A stretch of DNA of 39,840 bases from an alpha proteobacterium SCGC AAA280-P20. Its GTDB lineage: Bacteria > Pseudomonadota > Alphaproteobacteria > Pelagibacterales > Pelagibacteraceae. The DNA lies in assembly GCA_000371845.1 (NCBI GenBank), contig AQUE01000004.1, positions 1-39,840 on the forward strand. The letters are read 5' to 3'. This document shows, in pieces, positions 1 through 9,042 of this stretch; position 1 is the first letter of the stretch, and every line of letters begins with the position of its first letter. Made by a program: the position numbers and the translations under genes. The notes below the pieces were generated by a model. That model was given only the letters and a program-made list of their open reading frames with translations, was not told the DNA's origin and did not search any database.

Positions 1-689
1 AACAAAAAAAGGCATTGGCTTTTTAGATTTGAGTAATGACAAAGAATCTAAAATATTTAAAGTTTTAAAGTCGGAAAAATACAATCAAAGAAATATTGAA
101 TTAATTAGAAAAAATATTAATCACAATATTAAAGATGATTTAATTAGCCCTCCGCTAAAAGGACTTCATTTTAAAAATTGTCTTTATATTGCATTGCAAA
201 TTGCAAAATTGTTTAAAATTTCAAAAAAATATTTATTTAAAAACAATTAAAAATTTTAAAGGACTTCCACATAGACAAGAAATTATAAAAACAAAAAATA
301 ATTTGACTTTTATAAACGATTCTAAGGCAACAAATTTTTCATCAACCGAGGTAGCTTTAAATAATTATAAAAACATTCACTGGATAGTTGGGGGGCTTCC
401 TAAAGCAAAAGACAAGATAATGGTTCATAAATATAAGAAATCTATATTGAGAGCTTATATTATAGGACGAAATATAAATTTTTTTCTAAAACAAATTAAA
501 AATATTGTAAAATGTAATATTAGTTACTCTCTTGAGAACGCATTTTTATCAGCTTTAAGAGAGGCCAAAAATCACCCTAATTTAAAACAAGTTATATTAT
601 TAAGCCCTTCAGCTGCTTCTTTTGATCAATATAAAAATTTTGAACATCGAGGTAATACTTTTAAACAGTTGGTAAAAAAATATTCATGA
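1..689 (+). CDS. murD: UDP-N-acetylmuramoylalanine--D-glutamate ligase MurD, C-terminal part, 5' cut and apparently frameshifted
   Basis: MurD is the cytoplasmic ATP-dependent ligase that adds D-glutamate to UDP-MurNAc-L-Ala. Only its C-terminal part is present; the reading frame is open from base 2 and the N-terminal ATP-binding part lies outside the window. The family signatures are clear in the second half: FKGLPHRQE, INDSKATN and LLSPSAASFDQYKNFEHRG. The first half, with LKGLHFKNC and IAKLFKISKK, is read in the frame of base 2 and stops at 248-250, while the second half is read one base further on. The two join without missing residues if one A is removed from the A7 run at 223-229 or the A5 run at 239-243. 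The gene is normally essential, so an assembly or sequencing indel is likeliest, but a real mutation or recoding cannot be excluded. It ends in an ATGA overlap with ftsW. Confidence 0.85.
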
Positions 690-1810
690 TTAATTTTGGC
701 AGAACCAACACAAATCAACTTGCTCTGTGGTGGAGAAATATTGATAAACTACTTTTTATTTTAATAATTTCTTTAATATTTTTAGGAATATTTTTCGCTT
801 ATACTTCCACTTCTAATATTGCTTCAGAAAAAATATACAAGACAGATTATCTTTTAATTGCAAAGCACATTTTATTTGCATTTATTAGTTTTTTAATTTT
901 AGCTTCTTTGTCTTTATTGGACGCAAAGCAAATAGAGAAATATTGTATTTTAGGTTTTATTATTACCTCTTTTTTATTGTTATCTGTCTTAATTTTTGGA
1001 GTGGAAGTTAAAGGTTCTAAAAGATGGATAAATTTAATTTTTTTTAGATTTCAACCAGTTGAAATTTATAAACCTTTTTTTGTTTTATTGTGCTCTTTAA
1101 TTATTTCTAATTCACAGATAGGAGAACTTAAATTAAGAATTTTTTATAGTTTTTGTGTGTTATTTTTCTCTTTATTATTATTACTTAATCAGCCTGATGT
1201 TGGCCAAAGTTTATTAATTTTTTCAGTTTGGTTAATTTTAATATTTGTTTCTGGAGTTAGCATTGTTCTTCTTATTTCTTTAGGTTCTGCAATTTTTTTA
1301 GGCATCGCATCAGCAATATTATTATTTAGCGAGAGGTTTTCTTATATTTTTAGAAGGTTAAGAACTTTTATTGATCCTAATAAAGGAGATAATTTGCAAA
1401 CACAAAAAGCATTAGAGGCAATAAAACAAGGTGGATTTACAGGAAGAGGAATAGGCGAAGGGATATTGAAAGAGAGAGTTCCTGAGGCACATACTGACTT
1501 TGTCTTAGCAGTGATTGGAGAAGAGTTTGGTATTTTGATGATACTAATAATATTTTTAATAATAACTTTTATTTTTTTAAGAGTGTTTTCTCAATTTAAT
1601 AGTGAAAACAATCCATTTAGAAAATTGGTGTTAATAGGATTATCCTGTTTGGTTTATTTACAATCTATTATTAACTTAGGAGTTACTTTAAATATTCTTC
1701 CAAACAAAGGAATGACCTTTCCATTTATAAGTTATGGAGGATCATCGATGATTGGCTGTGCAATAATATTTGGAATATTACTTTGTTTTACTAAGAAAAA
1801 ATTATCTTAA
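686..1810 (+). CDS. ftsW: FtsW, septal peptidoglycan polymerase (SEDS family)
   Basis: FtsW is an inner-membrane SEDS glycosyltransferase that polymerises lipid II at the division septum with its partner FtsI. The 374-residue protein is almost wholly hydrophobic with about ten membrane segments. Family landmarks are present: KGSKRWINL followed by QPVEIYKPF (usually QPSE), LLNQPDVGQS, the periplasmic loop GGFTGRGIGEG...PEAHTDFVLAVIGEEFG at about residues 250-280, and the closing GMTFPFISYGGSSMI. Location inside the mur cluster, between murD and murG, favours FtsW over the elongation paralogue RodA. The start overlaps the murD stop (ATGA, 686-689), which suggests translational coupling, and the last base of its stop codon is the first base of murG. 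Confidence 0.95.
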   Translation: MINFGRTNTNQLALWWRNIDKLLFILIISLIFLGIFFAYTSTSNIASEKIYKTDYLLIAKHILFAFISFLILASLSLLDAKQIEKYCILGFIITSFLLLSVLIFGVEVKGSKRWINLIFFRFQPVEIYKPFFVLLCSLIISNSQIGELKLRIFYSFCVLFFSLLLLLNQPDVGQSLLIFSVWLILIFVSGVSIVLLISLGSAIFLGIASAILLFSERFSYIFRRLRTFIDPNKGDNLQTQKALEAIKQGGFTGRGIGEGILKERVPEAHTDFVLAVIGEEFGILMILIIFLIITFIFLRVFSQFNSENNPFRKLVLIGLSCLVYLQSIINLGVTLNILPNKGMTFPFISYGGSSMIGCAIIFGILLCFTKKKLS

Positions 1811-2889
1811 TGAAAAAGATTTTAATCTGCACAGGTGGGACTGGTGGACATATATTTCCAGCCATATCACTTGCTCAATATTTAGAAAAAAAAAATTTTA
1901 ATGTAGATCTTATTACTGATTATAGAGCGAAGAGATTTATAAATAATCTAAATTTAAGAAATATTGCATTTATTAATGTAAAAACTCCTACTGGAAAAAA
2001 AGGTTTAGGATTAATTTATTCATTATTTTTAATATTTATTTCATTTTTATATTCAATTTTTTTTCTTTTATTTAAAAAACCACAATTAATTATTGGCTCA
2101 GGAGGTTATGCTTCTTTTCCTATTTTGTTAGCAGCGAAATTACTCAAAAAAAAATTTATTATTTATGAAACAAACTCTGTAGTCGGAAGAGTTAATAAAT
2201 TCTTTTTAAATAGCTCGATAAAAATATTTACTGGATATCCATTAAAGAACTTAAATATAAATAATGACAAAATTAATTTTGTTGGACAATTGATTAGAGA
2301 GCAAATTTATACAGCAAAAGAAAAAAATAATTTTAAAAAAGATAATAATTTTGATTTTACTTTACTTGTTATTGGTGGAAGTCAAGGCGCAGAAATTTTT
2401 AGCAAAATATTACCCCAGTCGTTAAATAAATTATTTAGTTTAAATAAAAAAATAAGAATTTTTCATCAAGCAGGAAATAAAGAGCAGGAATCAAAAATAG
2501 ATTTTACTTATAAAAATAATTCTAATGTTACTATTTTTAATTTTGAACCTAATATTGAAAAATACATGATGCTATCAGATTTAGTTATTACAAGAGCTGG
2601 TTCTTCAACATTATCAGAGTTAGCTTTTTTACAGATCCCATTTATAGCGATCCCATTTAAAGACTCTCTAGATAATCATCAATTTTATAATGCAGAGTAT
2701 TTTTTTAAAATGAGCGCCTGCTGGCTTATTGATCAACAAGAGTTAAACAGCGAAAAATTATTTGATTTAGTAAAAGATCTCATCCTTAACAAAGAAAAGT
2801 TACTTGAAAAAAAGAGCAAATTAAAAGAATTAACTAAAACAAACGTTAATGAAATTTTTGAAAGAGAAATTAATAACCTTTTATCATGA
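1810..2889 (+). CDS. murG: UDP-GlcNAc:lipid I N-acetylglucosaminyltransferase MurG
   Basis: MurG is a peripheral membrane GT28 enzyme that adds GlcNAc to lipid I to make lipid II, the substrate of FtsW. At 359 residues it has the usual length. The N-terminal glycine loop TGGTGGHIFPA lies at residues 8-18, the acceptor-side motif is YETNSVVGRVNK, and the UDP-GlcNAc-binding half has GGSQGAEIFSK and RAGSSTLSELAF followed by IPFKDSLDNHQFYNA. The start shares one base with the ftsW stop (TAATG) and the stop overlaps murC by ATGA, so all three are probably translated from one message. Confidence 0.97.
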   Translation: MKKILICTGGTGGHIFPAISLAQYLEKKNFNVDLITDYRAKRFINNLNLRNIAFINVKTPTGKKGLGLIYSLFLIFISFLYSIFFLLFKKPQLIIGSGGYASFPILLAAKLLKKKFIIYETNSVVGRVNKFFLNSSIKIFTGYPLKNLNINNDKINFVGQLIREQIYTAKEKNNFKKDNNFDFTLLVIGGSQGAEIFSKILPQSLNKLFSLNKKIRIFHQAGNKEQESKIDFTYKNNSNVTIFNFEPNIEKYMMLSDLVITRAGSSTLSELAFLQIPFIAIPFKDSLDNHQFYNAEYFFKMSACWLIDQQELNSEKLFDLVKDLILNKEKLLEKKSKLKELTKTNVNEIFEREINNLLS

Positions 2890-4292
2890 CTTTTAAAATT
2901 ACAACTAATGATCAGGTACATTTTATTGGCATAGGAGGAATAGGCATGAGTGGTATTGCCGAAATTATGCACAATATTGGATTCAAAGTTCAAGGTAGCG
3001 ATCCATCAAGAAATAATAAAAATATAAAAAGATTGCAAAAGCTTGGATTGAAAGTTTTTTTTAATCATGCAAAAAAAAATATAGGAAATTCTAAACTGGT
3101 GGTATTTTCATCTGCAATTAGCAAAGATAATCCAGAGTTAAGAGAGGCAAAAAGAAAAAAAATACCGGTTATTCAGAGAGTAGAGATGCTTTCTGAAATT
3201 GTTAGGTTAAAAAAAAATATAGTTATCAGTGGAGCTCATGGGAAAACTACAATTACTTCATTAATATCAACGCTTTTATTTAAAGCAAAACTAGACCCAA
3301 TGATTATTAATGGCGGCATATTAAACTCAATTAATTCAAACGCATTATTTGGAAAAGGAGACTGGGCGGTTGTCGAAGCAGATGAATCTGATGGTAGTTT
3401 TTTAAAAATACCAATTACCTATTCCGTAGTCAGTAATATTGATAAGGAGCATTTAGATTATTATAAAAATTTTAATAATCTGTATAAAAGTTTTGAAACT
3501 TTTATAAATAAGACACCTTTAATTGGTAAATCATTTGTTTGCACTGATGATAAATTTTTAAAAAAGATTTTAAAAAATAAGAATAAGTCTAACATCATTA
3601 CTTATGGTTTTGAGAATGGATCAGATCTTCATTCTTACAATGTGAAAAATTTAGGAAAAATGATGTGTTTTAATATATCTGTAAAACTTAATAATAAAGT
3701 TGAACATATTAAAAATATTGAATTAAATTTATTGGGCAGACATAATGTACTAAATGCAACTGCTGCTATAGGAGTTGCTAAAAGTTTAGGTATTAAAAAT
3801 AATATTATAAAAAAAACTTTAAAAAATTTTTTGGGGGTACAAAGAAGATTAACTAAAATCACTAATTTTAGAGGAAGTGAAATTTATGATGATTATGCTC
3901 ACCATCCCACAGAAATTACATCGGTTTTAAATGCTATTAAATCCGGTTTTAAGGACAAAAAAATTGTAACAGTATTTCAGCCTCACAGATATTCAAGAGT
4001 TGCTTCTTTAAAAAAAGAATTTGCAAATGCATTTAAAGATAGTGATTTAGTTGTTTTATGTCCTATTTATGCAGCGAGTGAGAAACCAATAAAAAATATT
4101 AATCATTACGAATTGGCTAAGCTTATTAAAAAGAGTTCAAAAAAAGATGTTATATGCATAGAAAATCAATTTGATTTAGAAAGATTTATAAAACGTCATA
4201 CTTATGGAAATGAAGTTATTGTTTGTATGGGTGCAGGAAGTATTAGTAGTTGGATTAGAGAAATTGCTGTTAATTTAAAAAATGAGCATTAA
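2886..4292 (+). CDS. murC: UDP-N-acetylmuramate--L-alanine ligase MurC
   Basis: MurC is the cytoplasmic ligase that adds L-alanine to UDP-MurNAc, the first peptide step of cell wall precursor synthesis. The 468 residues show the expected three domains: an N-terminal Rossmann fold with HFIGIGGIGMSGIA at about 12-25, a central ATPase domain with the P-loop GAHGKTTITS (Lys120) and VEADESDGSF, and a C-terminal domain with YDDYAHHPTEI and QPHRYSR. It overlaps murG by four bases and murB by eleven, so it is an internal member of the operon. Confidence 0.97.
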   Translation: MTFKITTNDQVHFIGIGGIGMSGIAEIMHNIGFKVQGSDPSRNNKNIKRLQKLGLKVFFNHAKKNIGNSKLVVFSSAISKDNPELREAKRKKIPVIQRVEMLSEIVRLKKNIVISGAHGKTTITSLISTLLFKAKLDPMIINGGILNSINSNALFGKGDWAVVEADESDGSFLKIPITYSVVSNIDKEHLDYYKNFNNLYKSFETFINKTPLIGKSFVCTDDKFLKKILKNKNKSNIITYGFENGSDLHSYNVKNLGKMMCFNISVKLNNKVEHIKNIELNLLGRHNVLNATAAIGVAKSLGIKNNIIKKTLKNFLGVQRRLTKITNFRGSEIYDDYAHHPTEITSVLNAIKSGFKDKKIVTVFQPHRYSRVASLKKEFANAFKDSDLVVLCPIYAASEKPIKNINHYELAKLIKKSSKKDVICIENQFDLERFIKRHTYGNEVIVCMGAGSISSWIREIAVNLKNEH

Positions 4293-5190
4293 TTTTTATT
4301 CACAACTAAAAAAAAATATTCAAGGAGAGTTGAGAGAAAATTTTGATTTGTCCAAATCTAATTGGCTTGGAATTGGAGGAAAAGCAAAATTTTTTTTTAA
4401 GCCAAAGGATCTGAAAGATTTGCAGATATTTTTAAGAAACAACAACCAACATCTTCCAATTATTGTAATTGGCTCTGGTTCAAATTTATTAATTAGAGAC
4501 AAGGGGTTTGATGGGATAGTTATTAAATTTGGAAAAGATTTTGATTATATAAAAATTAATAATGACATTATCAATTGTGGACCAGCAACCCAAAAATCTC
4601 TTTTGGCCGAATATGCCGCTAATAATAATTTAACGGGTTTTGAATTTTTATATTGCATTCCAGGAACTGTCGCGGGAGGCGTTATTATGAACTCAGGCTG
4701 TTATGGTAGTGATATATCCAAAGTAGTATTGAGCATCTCAGCAATCGATATGAATGGAGAAATTAAAATTATTGATAACAAAGATATTAATTTTTCTTAT
4801 CGACATAGTTCTCTTACTAAAAATCAGATTATCACCAATATTGAGATGAAGGGATCTGTTCTTGAAAAAAAAAAGGTATTAGAAATTATGGAAAATTTAA
4901 AAAATAAAAAAGATACTGAGCAACCGCAAAAGATCAAAACAGGTGGTAGCACTTTTAAAAATCCAAATAATTCAGATAAAAAAGCTTGGCAATTAATAAA
5001 AGATTCGGGTTGTGCTGATTTAAAGGTCGGCGGAATTAAGCTATCTAATTTACATTGTAATTTTTTAGAGAATTTAGGTAAAGCAAGCTCAGAGGATGCA
5101 GAAAATTTAATTGAAAATATACAAAAAGAAGTTTTTAAAAAAACTAATATAAACTTAGAGCTAGAATTAGAAGTTGTAGGAACAAAATGA
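4282..5190 (+). CDS. murB: UDP-N-acetylenolpyruvoylglucosamine reductase MurB
   Basis: MurB is the FAD-dependent, NADPH-using reductase that turns UDP-GlcNAc-enolpyruvate into UDP-MurNAc. The 302-residue length fits the short type II form. FAD-binding landmarks are GIGGKAKFF, the loop GSGSNLLIRDKGFDG and IPGTVAGGVIMNSGCYG. The catalytic serine motif is GGSTFKNP and the final acidic part is ELELEVVGTK. The ATG at 4282 lies inside the last codons of murC, and the end overlaps ddl by ATGA, as is common for murC-murB-ddl in Alphaproteobacteria. Confidence 0.96.
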   Translation: MSINFYSQLKKNIQGELRENFDLSKSNWLGIGGKAKFFFKPKDLKDLQIFLRNNNQHLPIIVIGSGSNLLIRDKGFDGIVIKFGKDFDYIKINNDIINCGPATQKSLLAEYAANNNLTGFEFLYCIPGTVAGGVIMNSGCYGSDISKVVLSISAIDMNGEIKIIDNKDINFSYRHSSLTKNQIITNIEMKGSVLEKKKVLEIMENLKNKKDTEQPQKIKTGGSTFKNPNNSDKKAWQLIKDSGCADLKVGGIKLSNLHCNFLENLGKASSEDAENLIENIQKEVFKKTNINLELELEVVGTK

Positions 5191-6107
5191 AAAAAGAAAA
5201 AGTTACAGTTTTAATGGGTGGGATGTCAGCTGAAAGAGACGTGAGTTTAGACAGTGGCAAAGCCTGCGCAAAAGCTCTTGTTGAAATTGGTTTTGATGTG
5301 ACAACTTTAGATGCAAAAGATGATTTTATTGAAAAATTAATTAAGAATAAACCTGATAAAGTTTTTAATGCTCTGCACGGAAGATTTGGAGAAGATGGTT
5401 CTATCCAAGGATTATTAGAGCATTTAAAAATACCCTACACGCATTCTGGAATTTTATCTTCAGCAATTGCTATGGATAAATTAACATCAAAAAGAATCTT
5501 TAAGGATGCCAAAATTAGTTCACCTGAGTATGAGGTTATTAAAAGTTTAGAAGATTTTAAAAGTTCAAAAATTGGGCATCCTTGCGTTGTTAAACCAAAT
5601 AATGAAGGATCAAGTGTGGGTGTTTATGTTTTTAATGAACCGAAGAAATCTGATGAAGACATAATTGTCACTTTATTAAAAAAATATAATTTTTTAATTC
5701 TAGAAAAGTATATCCCAGGAAGAGAGATACAGGTAGCGGTGATGGGCTCAAAAGCCTTAGGCGGAATAGAGATTGTGCCGACAAGATCTTTTTATGATTA
5801 TGAAGCAAAATATTCAGCAAATGCTAAAACACAACATATTATACCCGTTAAAATAAATGAGGGTGATTATAAAAAGATTTTAGATATAGCTTTGCAGGCT
5901 CATAATATTTTGGGTTGCAGAGGAGTAACGAGATCAGATTTTAGGTATAATGAATCTGATAAAGTTAATAAAATTTATATTCTTGAAGTAAATACTCAAC
6001 CAGGCATGACAAGTTTATCTTTAGTTCCAGAGATTGCTAATTATTACGGGATATCTTTTAATGAATTAGTTAAATGGATAATTAATGATGCCTCTATTAA
6101 TAGATGA
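5187..6107 (+). CDS. ddl: D-alanine--D-alanine ligase
   Basis: Ddl is the ATP-grasp enzyme that joins two D-alanines for the end of the cell wall stem peptide. The protein has 306 residues. It opens with a VLMGGMSAERDVSLDSG substrate loop, then NALHGRFGEDGSIQG, the ATP-grasp VKPNNEGSSVGVYV, and the metal-binding end LEVNTQPGMTSLSLVPE. The length and the compact Ser-Val-Gly loop fit the DdlB subgroup, but with no second copy visible the letter is left off. It is coupled by ATGA overlaps to murB upstream and ftsQ downstream. Confidence 0.96.
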   Translation: MKKEKVTVLMGGMSAERDVSLDSGKACAKALVEIGFDVTTLDAKDDFIEKLIKNKPDKVFNALHGRFGEDGSIQGLLEHLKIPYTHSGILSSAIAMDKLTSKRIFKDAKISSPEYEVIKSLEDFKSSKIGHPCVVKPNNEGSSVGVYVFNEPKKSDEDIIVTLLKKYNFLILEKYIPGREIQVAVMGSKALGGIEIVPTRSFYDYEAKYSANAKTQHIIPVKINEGDYKKILDIALQAHNILGCRGVTRSDFRYNESDKVNKIYILEVNTQPGMTSLSLVPEIANYYGISFNELVKWIINDASINR

Positions 6108-6772
6108 TCAAAACAAAGAGATATATTTTTCTCGTTTTATTAATTTTTCTTACAACATTTAATCCAGAGTTACCTTTACTAAAACTTGGCTTTTTTATTA
6201 TTAAAACTGTTAATGTTTCTGGTTCAAAAAATACTGATTTAGAAAAACTTAAAAAACAATTTAGCTTTTTGGTAAACACTAGCATTTTAAGTGTAGACCA
6301 TAAAAAAATGAATGAAGTAATCTTACAAAATGAATGGATACATTTTGTAAATATTAATAAAAAATTTCCATCAACAATTAATGTAGTAGTAGTTGAGCAC
6401 GAACCTTTTGTGTTTTGGAAAAAAGGCAATAATAATTTAATAATTACCAAAGAATTTACATTAATAGAAAAATTTAATTTAAATAATTTTTCTAATCAAA
6501 CACAAGCTAGAGGTAATTTTGATATTGAAGATCTAAAAAAACTTTATAAAGCATTAAATAGTAATAATTTTGACCTATCCAATATCACTAGTTTTGAATT
6601 TTTAAATTCTGAAAGATGGGATGTGTTTTTAAAAGGTAATAAAAAAATCATGCTCGGAAGACATGATTATAATCAGCAAATTACTAATCTAAACAAACTA
6701 CTTGTTCAGTATAAGGATGAAAAATTTACATATATCGATTTAAGACTTAAGAACAAAATTTTTGTAAAATAG
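6104..6772 (+). CDS. ftsQ: Cell division protein FtsQ
   Basis: FtsQ (DivIB) is a bitopic inner-membrane protein that links early division proteins to the FtsWI synthase. The 222 residues contain one membrane segment near residues 7-27, then a POTRA-like domain beginning IIKTVNVSGSKNTDLEKL and running through EWIHFVNINKKFPSTINVVVVEHEP, which is the typical FtsQ pattern ahead of the beta domain. The short C-terminal region ends in YIDLRLKNKIFVK, like the usual closing DLR segment. It is shorter than most FtsQ proteins because the N-terminal cytoplasmic tail is almost missing. The position between ddl and ftsA supports the call. Confidence 0.9.
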   Translation: MIKTKRYIFLVLLIFLTTFNPELPLLKLGFFIIKTVNVSGSKNTDLEKLKKQFSFLVNTSILSVDHKKMNEVILQNEWIHFVNINKKFPSTINVVVVEHEPFVFWKKGNNNLIITKEFTLIEKFNLNNFSNQTQARGNFDIEDLKKLYKALNSNNFDLSNITSFEFLNSERWDVFLKGNKKIMLGRHDYNQQITNLNKLLVQYKDEKFTYIDLRLKNKIFVK

Positions 6773-6775
6773 AGA

Positions 6776-8008
6776 ATGATTCAAAAAAATGAATTAATCG
6801 CATCTATAGACATTGGTTCTTCAAAAATTAAGTGCCTGATTGCAAAATTAAAAAATAATAAAATTGAAATTTTAGGAAAATCTATTGTTGCATCAAAAGG
6901 TATTACAAAAGGTCTTGTTACAAATTTTCATGAAGCAAATTTAGCAGTACGTGAATGTTTGGAAATTGCAGAAAAGCAAGCTGGTATTTCTTTAGATAAT
7001 ATTATTGTAAGCGCAGAATTTGAAAATATTTCTAGTAACCTGTTAACAGAGTATAAAAGTGTTCACGGTGATCAAATAGAACACGAAAAAGATATCCAGG
7101 GTCTGATACATATTGCTGTAGATGAAATTGTTAAGAACAATAAAGATAAAGCAATTTTACATATATTTTCTTGTAATTACAAAATTGATAAAAAAATTAA
7201 TGTGGAAAATCCAGTTGGTTTTAAAGCAAATATTTTTTCAGCCGATATTCATGCTGTTTTAGCGGAACACTCTGCCATTGATAATTTAAAAAATATTATC
7301 AATTCCAGTGAACTGTCTGTTGAGAATTATATTTTCGGCACATATGCCTTAGGTTTATCTTTTTTAAATCAAGAGGATTTAAACGAAGGAGTTATTTGTA
7401 TTGATTTTGGAAAAGACAAGACAAGCTTCGCTGTATTTGAAAGTGGCACACTTTCATATGTGGGTGTTATTCCTTACGGTTCAAATCAGGTTTCAAAAGA
7501 CTTGGCTAAAGTTCTTGATATTAAAATAGAGGTTGCAGAAAGAATTAAAGTTGAGAGTGGAGAATGTACATTAAATCAAAACATTAAAGATAAGATTGAA
7601 TATTTACCAGTTCATTTATTTCCAGATGATGATTTTAGAAAGATTTCTAAGACAATGGTTAATACTATTATTAATTCTAGGATTGAAGAAATTTTGCAGT
7701 TAATCTATAGAAAAATTAAATCTTATAATTTAATAGATATTAAAACTAAGAAAATTTATCTTTCTGGAAGAGGATCAAACTTAGTTGGTTTAATAAATTT
7801 AATAAAAAGATATTTTTCCCAAAGAACAGAACTTGTTTTAAATAAAAAACATGAAGATCAAAATTTAGTTAATAATTTATCGCAAGATTTTCTAGTTTGT
7901 TATGGAATAGTTAAAAACTATTTTTACGGATTTCCCTCAGAAGCTTTGCCAATTAAATTTAAAAATACAGGCTTTTTTTCAAGACTTTTATCTATTTTTC
8001 AAAAGTAG
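6776..8008 (+). CDS. ftsA: Cell division protein FtsA
   Basis: FtsA is an actin-like ATPase that tethers FtsZ filaments to the membrane. The 410 residues show the phosphate-1 loop IASIDIGSSKIKCLIAKL at about residues 8-25, the 1C subdomain with SIVASKGITKGLV, the phosphate-2 loop GVICIDFGKDKTSFAVFE, and the adenosine motif KIYLSGRGSNLVGL. The C-terminal GFFSRLLSIFQK is a plausible membrane-targeting amphipathic helix. It starts three bases after the ftsQ stop. The gene normally beside it, ftsZ, is not present downstream. Confidence 0.95.
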   Translation: MIQKNELIASIDIGSSKIKCLIAKLKNNKIEILGKSIVASKGITKGLVTNFHEANLAVRECLEIAEKQAGISLDNIIVSAEFENISSNLLTEYKSVHGDQIEHEKDIQGLIHIAVDEIVKNNKDKAILHIFSCNYKIDKKINVENPVGFKANIFSADIHAVLAEHSAIDNLKNIINSSELSVENYIFGTYALGLSFLNQEDLNEGVICIDFGKDKTSFAVFESGTLSYVGVIPYGSNQVSKDLAKVLDIKIEVAERIKVESGECTLNQNIKDKIEYLPVHLFPDDDFRKISKTMVNTIINSRIEEILQLIYRKIKSYNLIDIKTKKIYLSGRGSNLVGLINLIKRYFSQRTELVLNKKHEDQNLVNNLSQDFLVCYGIVKNYFYGFPSEALPIKFKNTGFFSRLLSIFQK

Positions 8009-8073
8009 AAATCGTAACAAAAGGTGATTAGCTATTGTTATGAATTTTACTAAAAATCTATTTAATCAAAAAT

Positions 8074-8955
8074 ATGTATCAAAAGACTTTAAAGTCAAAA
8101 ATCAATTTCAAAGGTGTGGGTCTTCATAGTGGATTAGTCGCTAATCTTGCAGTTAAGCCATCAGCTCCTAATTCAGGAATAACTTTTGTTAGGGTCGACT
8201 ACAAAGGAAAAGAAAAAATTATTCAAGCGCATATCAGTAACGCCTTGCCAGCAAAATTGTGCACGACTATTTCCAATAAACATGTTTCAATTTCAACTAT
8301 TGAACATTTAATGTCTGCTTTATCAGGCTTGGGTATTGATAATGCTATAGTAGAGGTTGATAGCCAAGAATTACCAATATTAGATGGAAGTTCAAAAGAG
8401 TTTGCGATCGCCATACAAGACGTTGGAACTACAATTCAAAGTTTTGAAAAAAAATATATTAAAATATTAAAAAAAATTATTGTTAAAGATAAAGATAAAT
8501 CTATTTCAATTGAACCAACAAATAAAAATAAATTAGAAATTGATTATGAAATTGATTTTCATGATCGTGTTATTAAAAAACAAAGTAAAAAAATAGATTT
8601 AGAAAAAAATGGATTTATGGAAGTTCATGACTCCAGAACGTTTTGCCTGCAAAAAGATCTTGAAAATATATTTAAGATGGGACTTGCAAAAGGAGGTTCT
8701 TTAGAGAATGCAATTGTTGTATCTGAAGATAAGGTTTTAAACCAAGATGGTTTAAGACATAAAGATGAGTTTGTAAGACATAAAATTTTAGACTGTATTG
8801 GAGATCTATATTTGGCAGGTTACTCACTTATTGGGAAAGTAAATTGTTATCAAGGTGGTCATGATATGACGCGTAAGTTATTAGAAGCGTTAATTAAAAA
8901 TAAAAATGCATGGAATTTAGCAACACAAAAAAACAAAAAATTTCTCTTCTGTTAG
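8074..8955 (+). CDS. lpxC: UDP-3-O-acyl-N-acetylglucosamine deacetylase LpxC
   Basis: LpxC is the zinc hydrolase that performs the committed step of lipid A synthesis, so the cell has an LPS-type outer membrane. The 293 residues contain the zinc ligands His78 (STIEHLMSAL), His236 and Asp240 (HKILDCIGD), the general acid-base His263 (YQGGHDMTRKLLEAL), and the conserved ELPILDGSSKEF and HDSRTFCLQKD segments. It follows ftsA after a 65-base gap, the slot that ftsZ would normally occupy. The gap is long enough to hold a promoter, but I see no strong match to one. Confidence 0.97.
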   Translation: MYQKTLKSKINFKGVGLHSGLVANLAVKPSAPNSGITFVRVDYKGKEKIIQAHISNALPAKLCTTISNKHVSISTIEHLMSALSGLGIDNAIVEVDSQELPILDGSSKEFAIAIQDVGTTIQSFEKKYIKILKKIIVKDKDKSISIEPTNKNKLEIDYEIDFHDRVIKKQSKKIDLEKNGFMEVHDSRTFCLQKDLENIFKMGLAKGGSLENAIVVSEDKVLNQDGLRHKDEFVRHKILDCIGDLYLAGYSLIGKVNCYQGGHDMTRKLLEALIKNKNAWNLATQKNKKFLFC

Positions 8956-8960
8956 TTCAT

Positions 8961-8986
8961 ATTCACCAAATCAACTTGTAGTGAAT
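8961..8986 (+). terminator. Weak hairpin downstream of lpxC
   Basis: ATTCAC at 8961-8966 can pair with GTGAAT at 8981-8986 around a 14-base loop, followed by an A/T-rich run (TTATAATTTTA). The stem is only six pairs and there is no proper U tract, so this is at most a leaky attenuator between lpxC and bamD and may be chance in such AT-rich DNA. Confidence 0.2.
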
Positions 8987-9042
8987 TTATAATTTTAGTG
9001 GTAAAACTTAATTAAAAGAAATAATAAAAACTTTTAATTTTA

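Noticed and set aside
223..250. Programmed -1 frameshift in murD at the A-rich stretch
   Set aside because: The second frame needs a +1 (or -2) shift, not -1, and no downstream stem or pseudoknot was evident; an indel in the homopolymer explains it more simply.
2733..2993. Minus-strand frame over the murG/murC junction
   Set aside because: Shadow of two certain genes; low-complexity serine/leucine composition.
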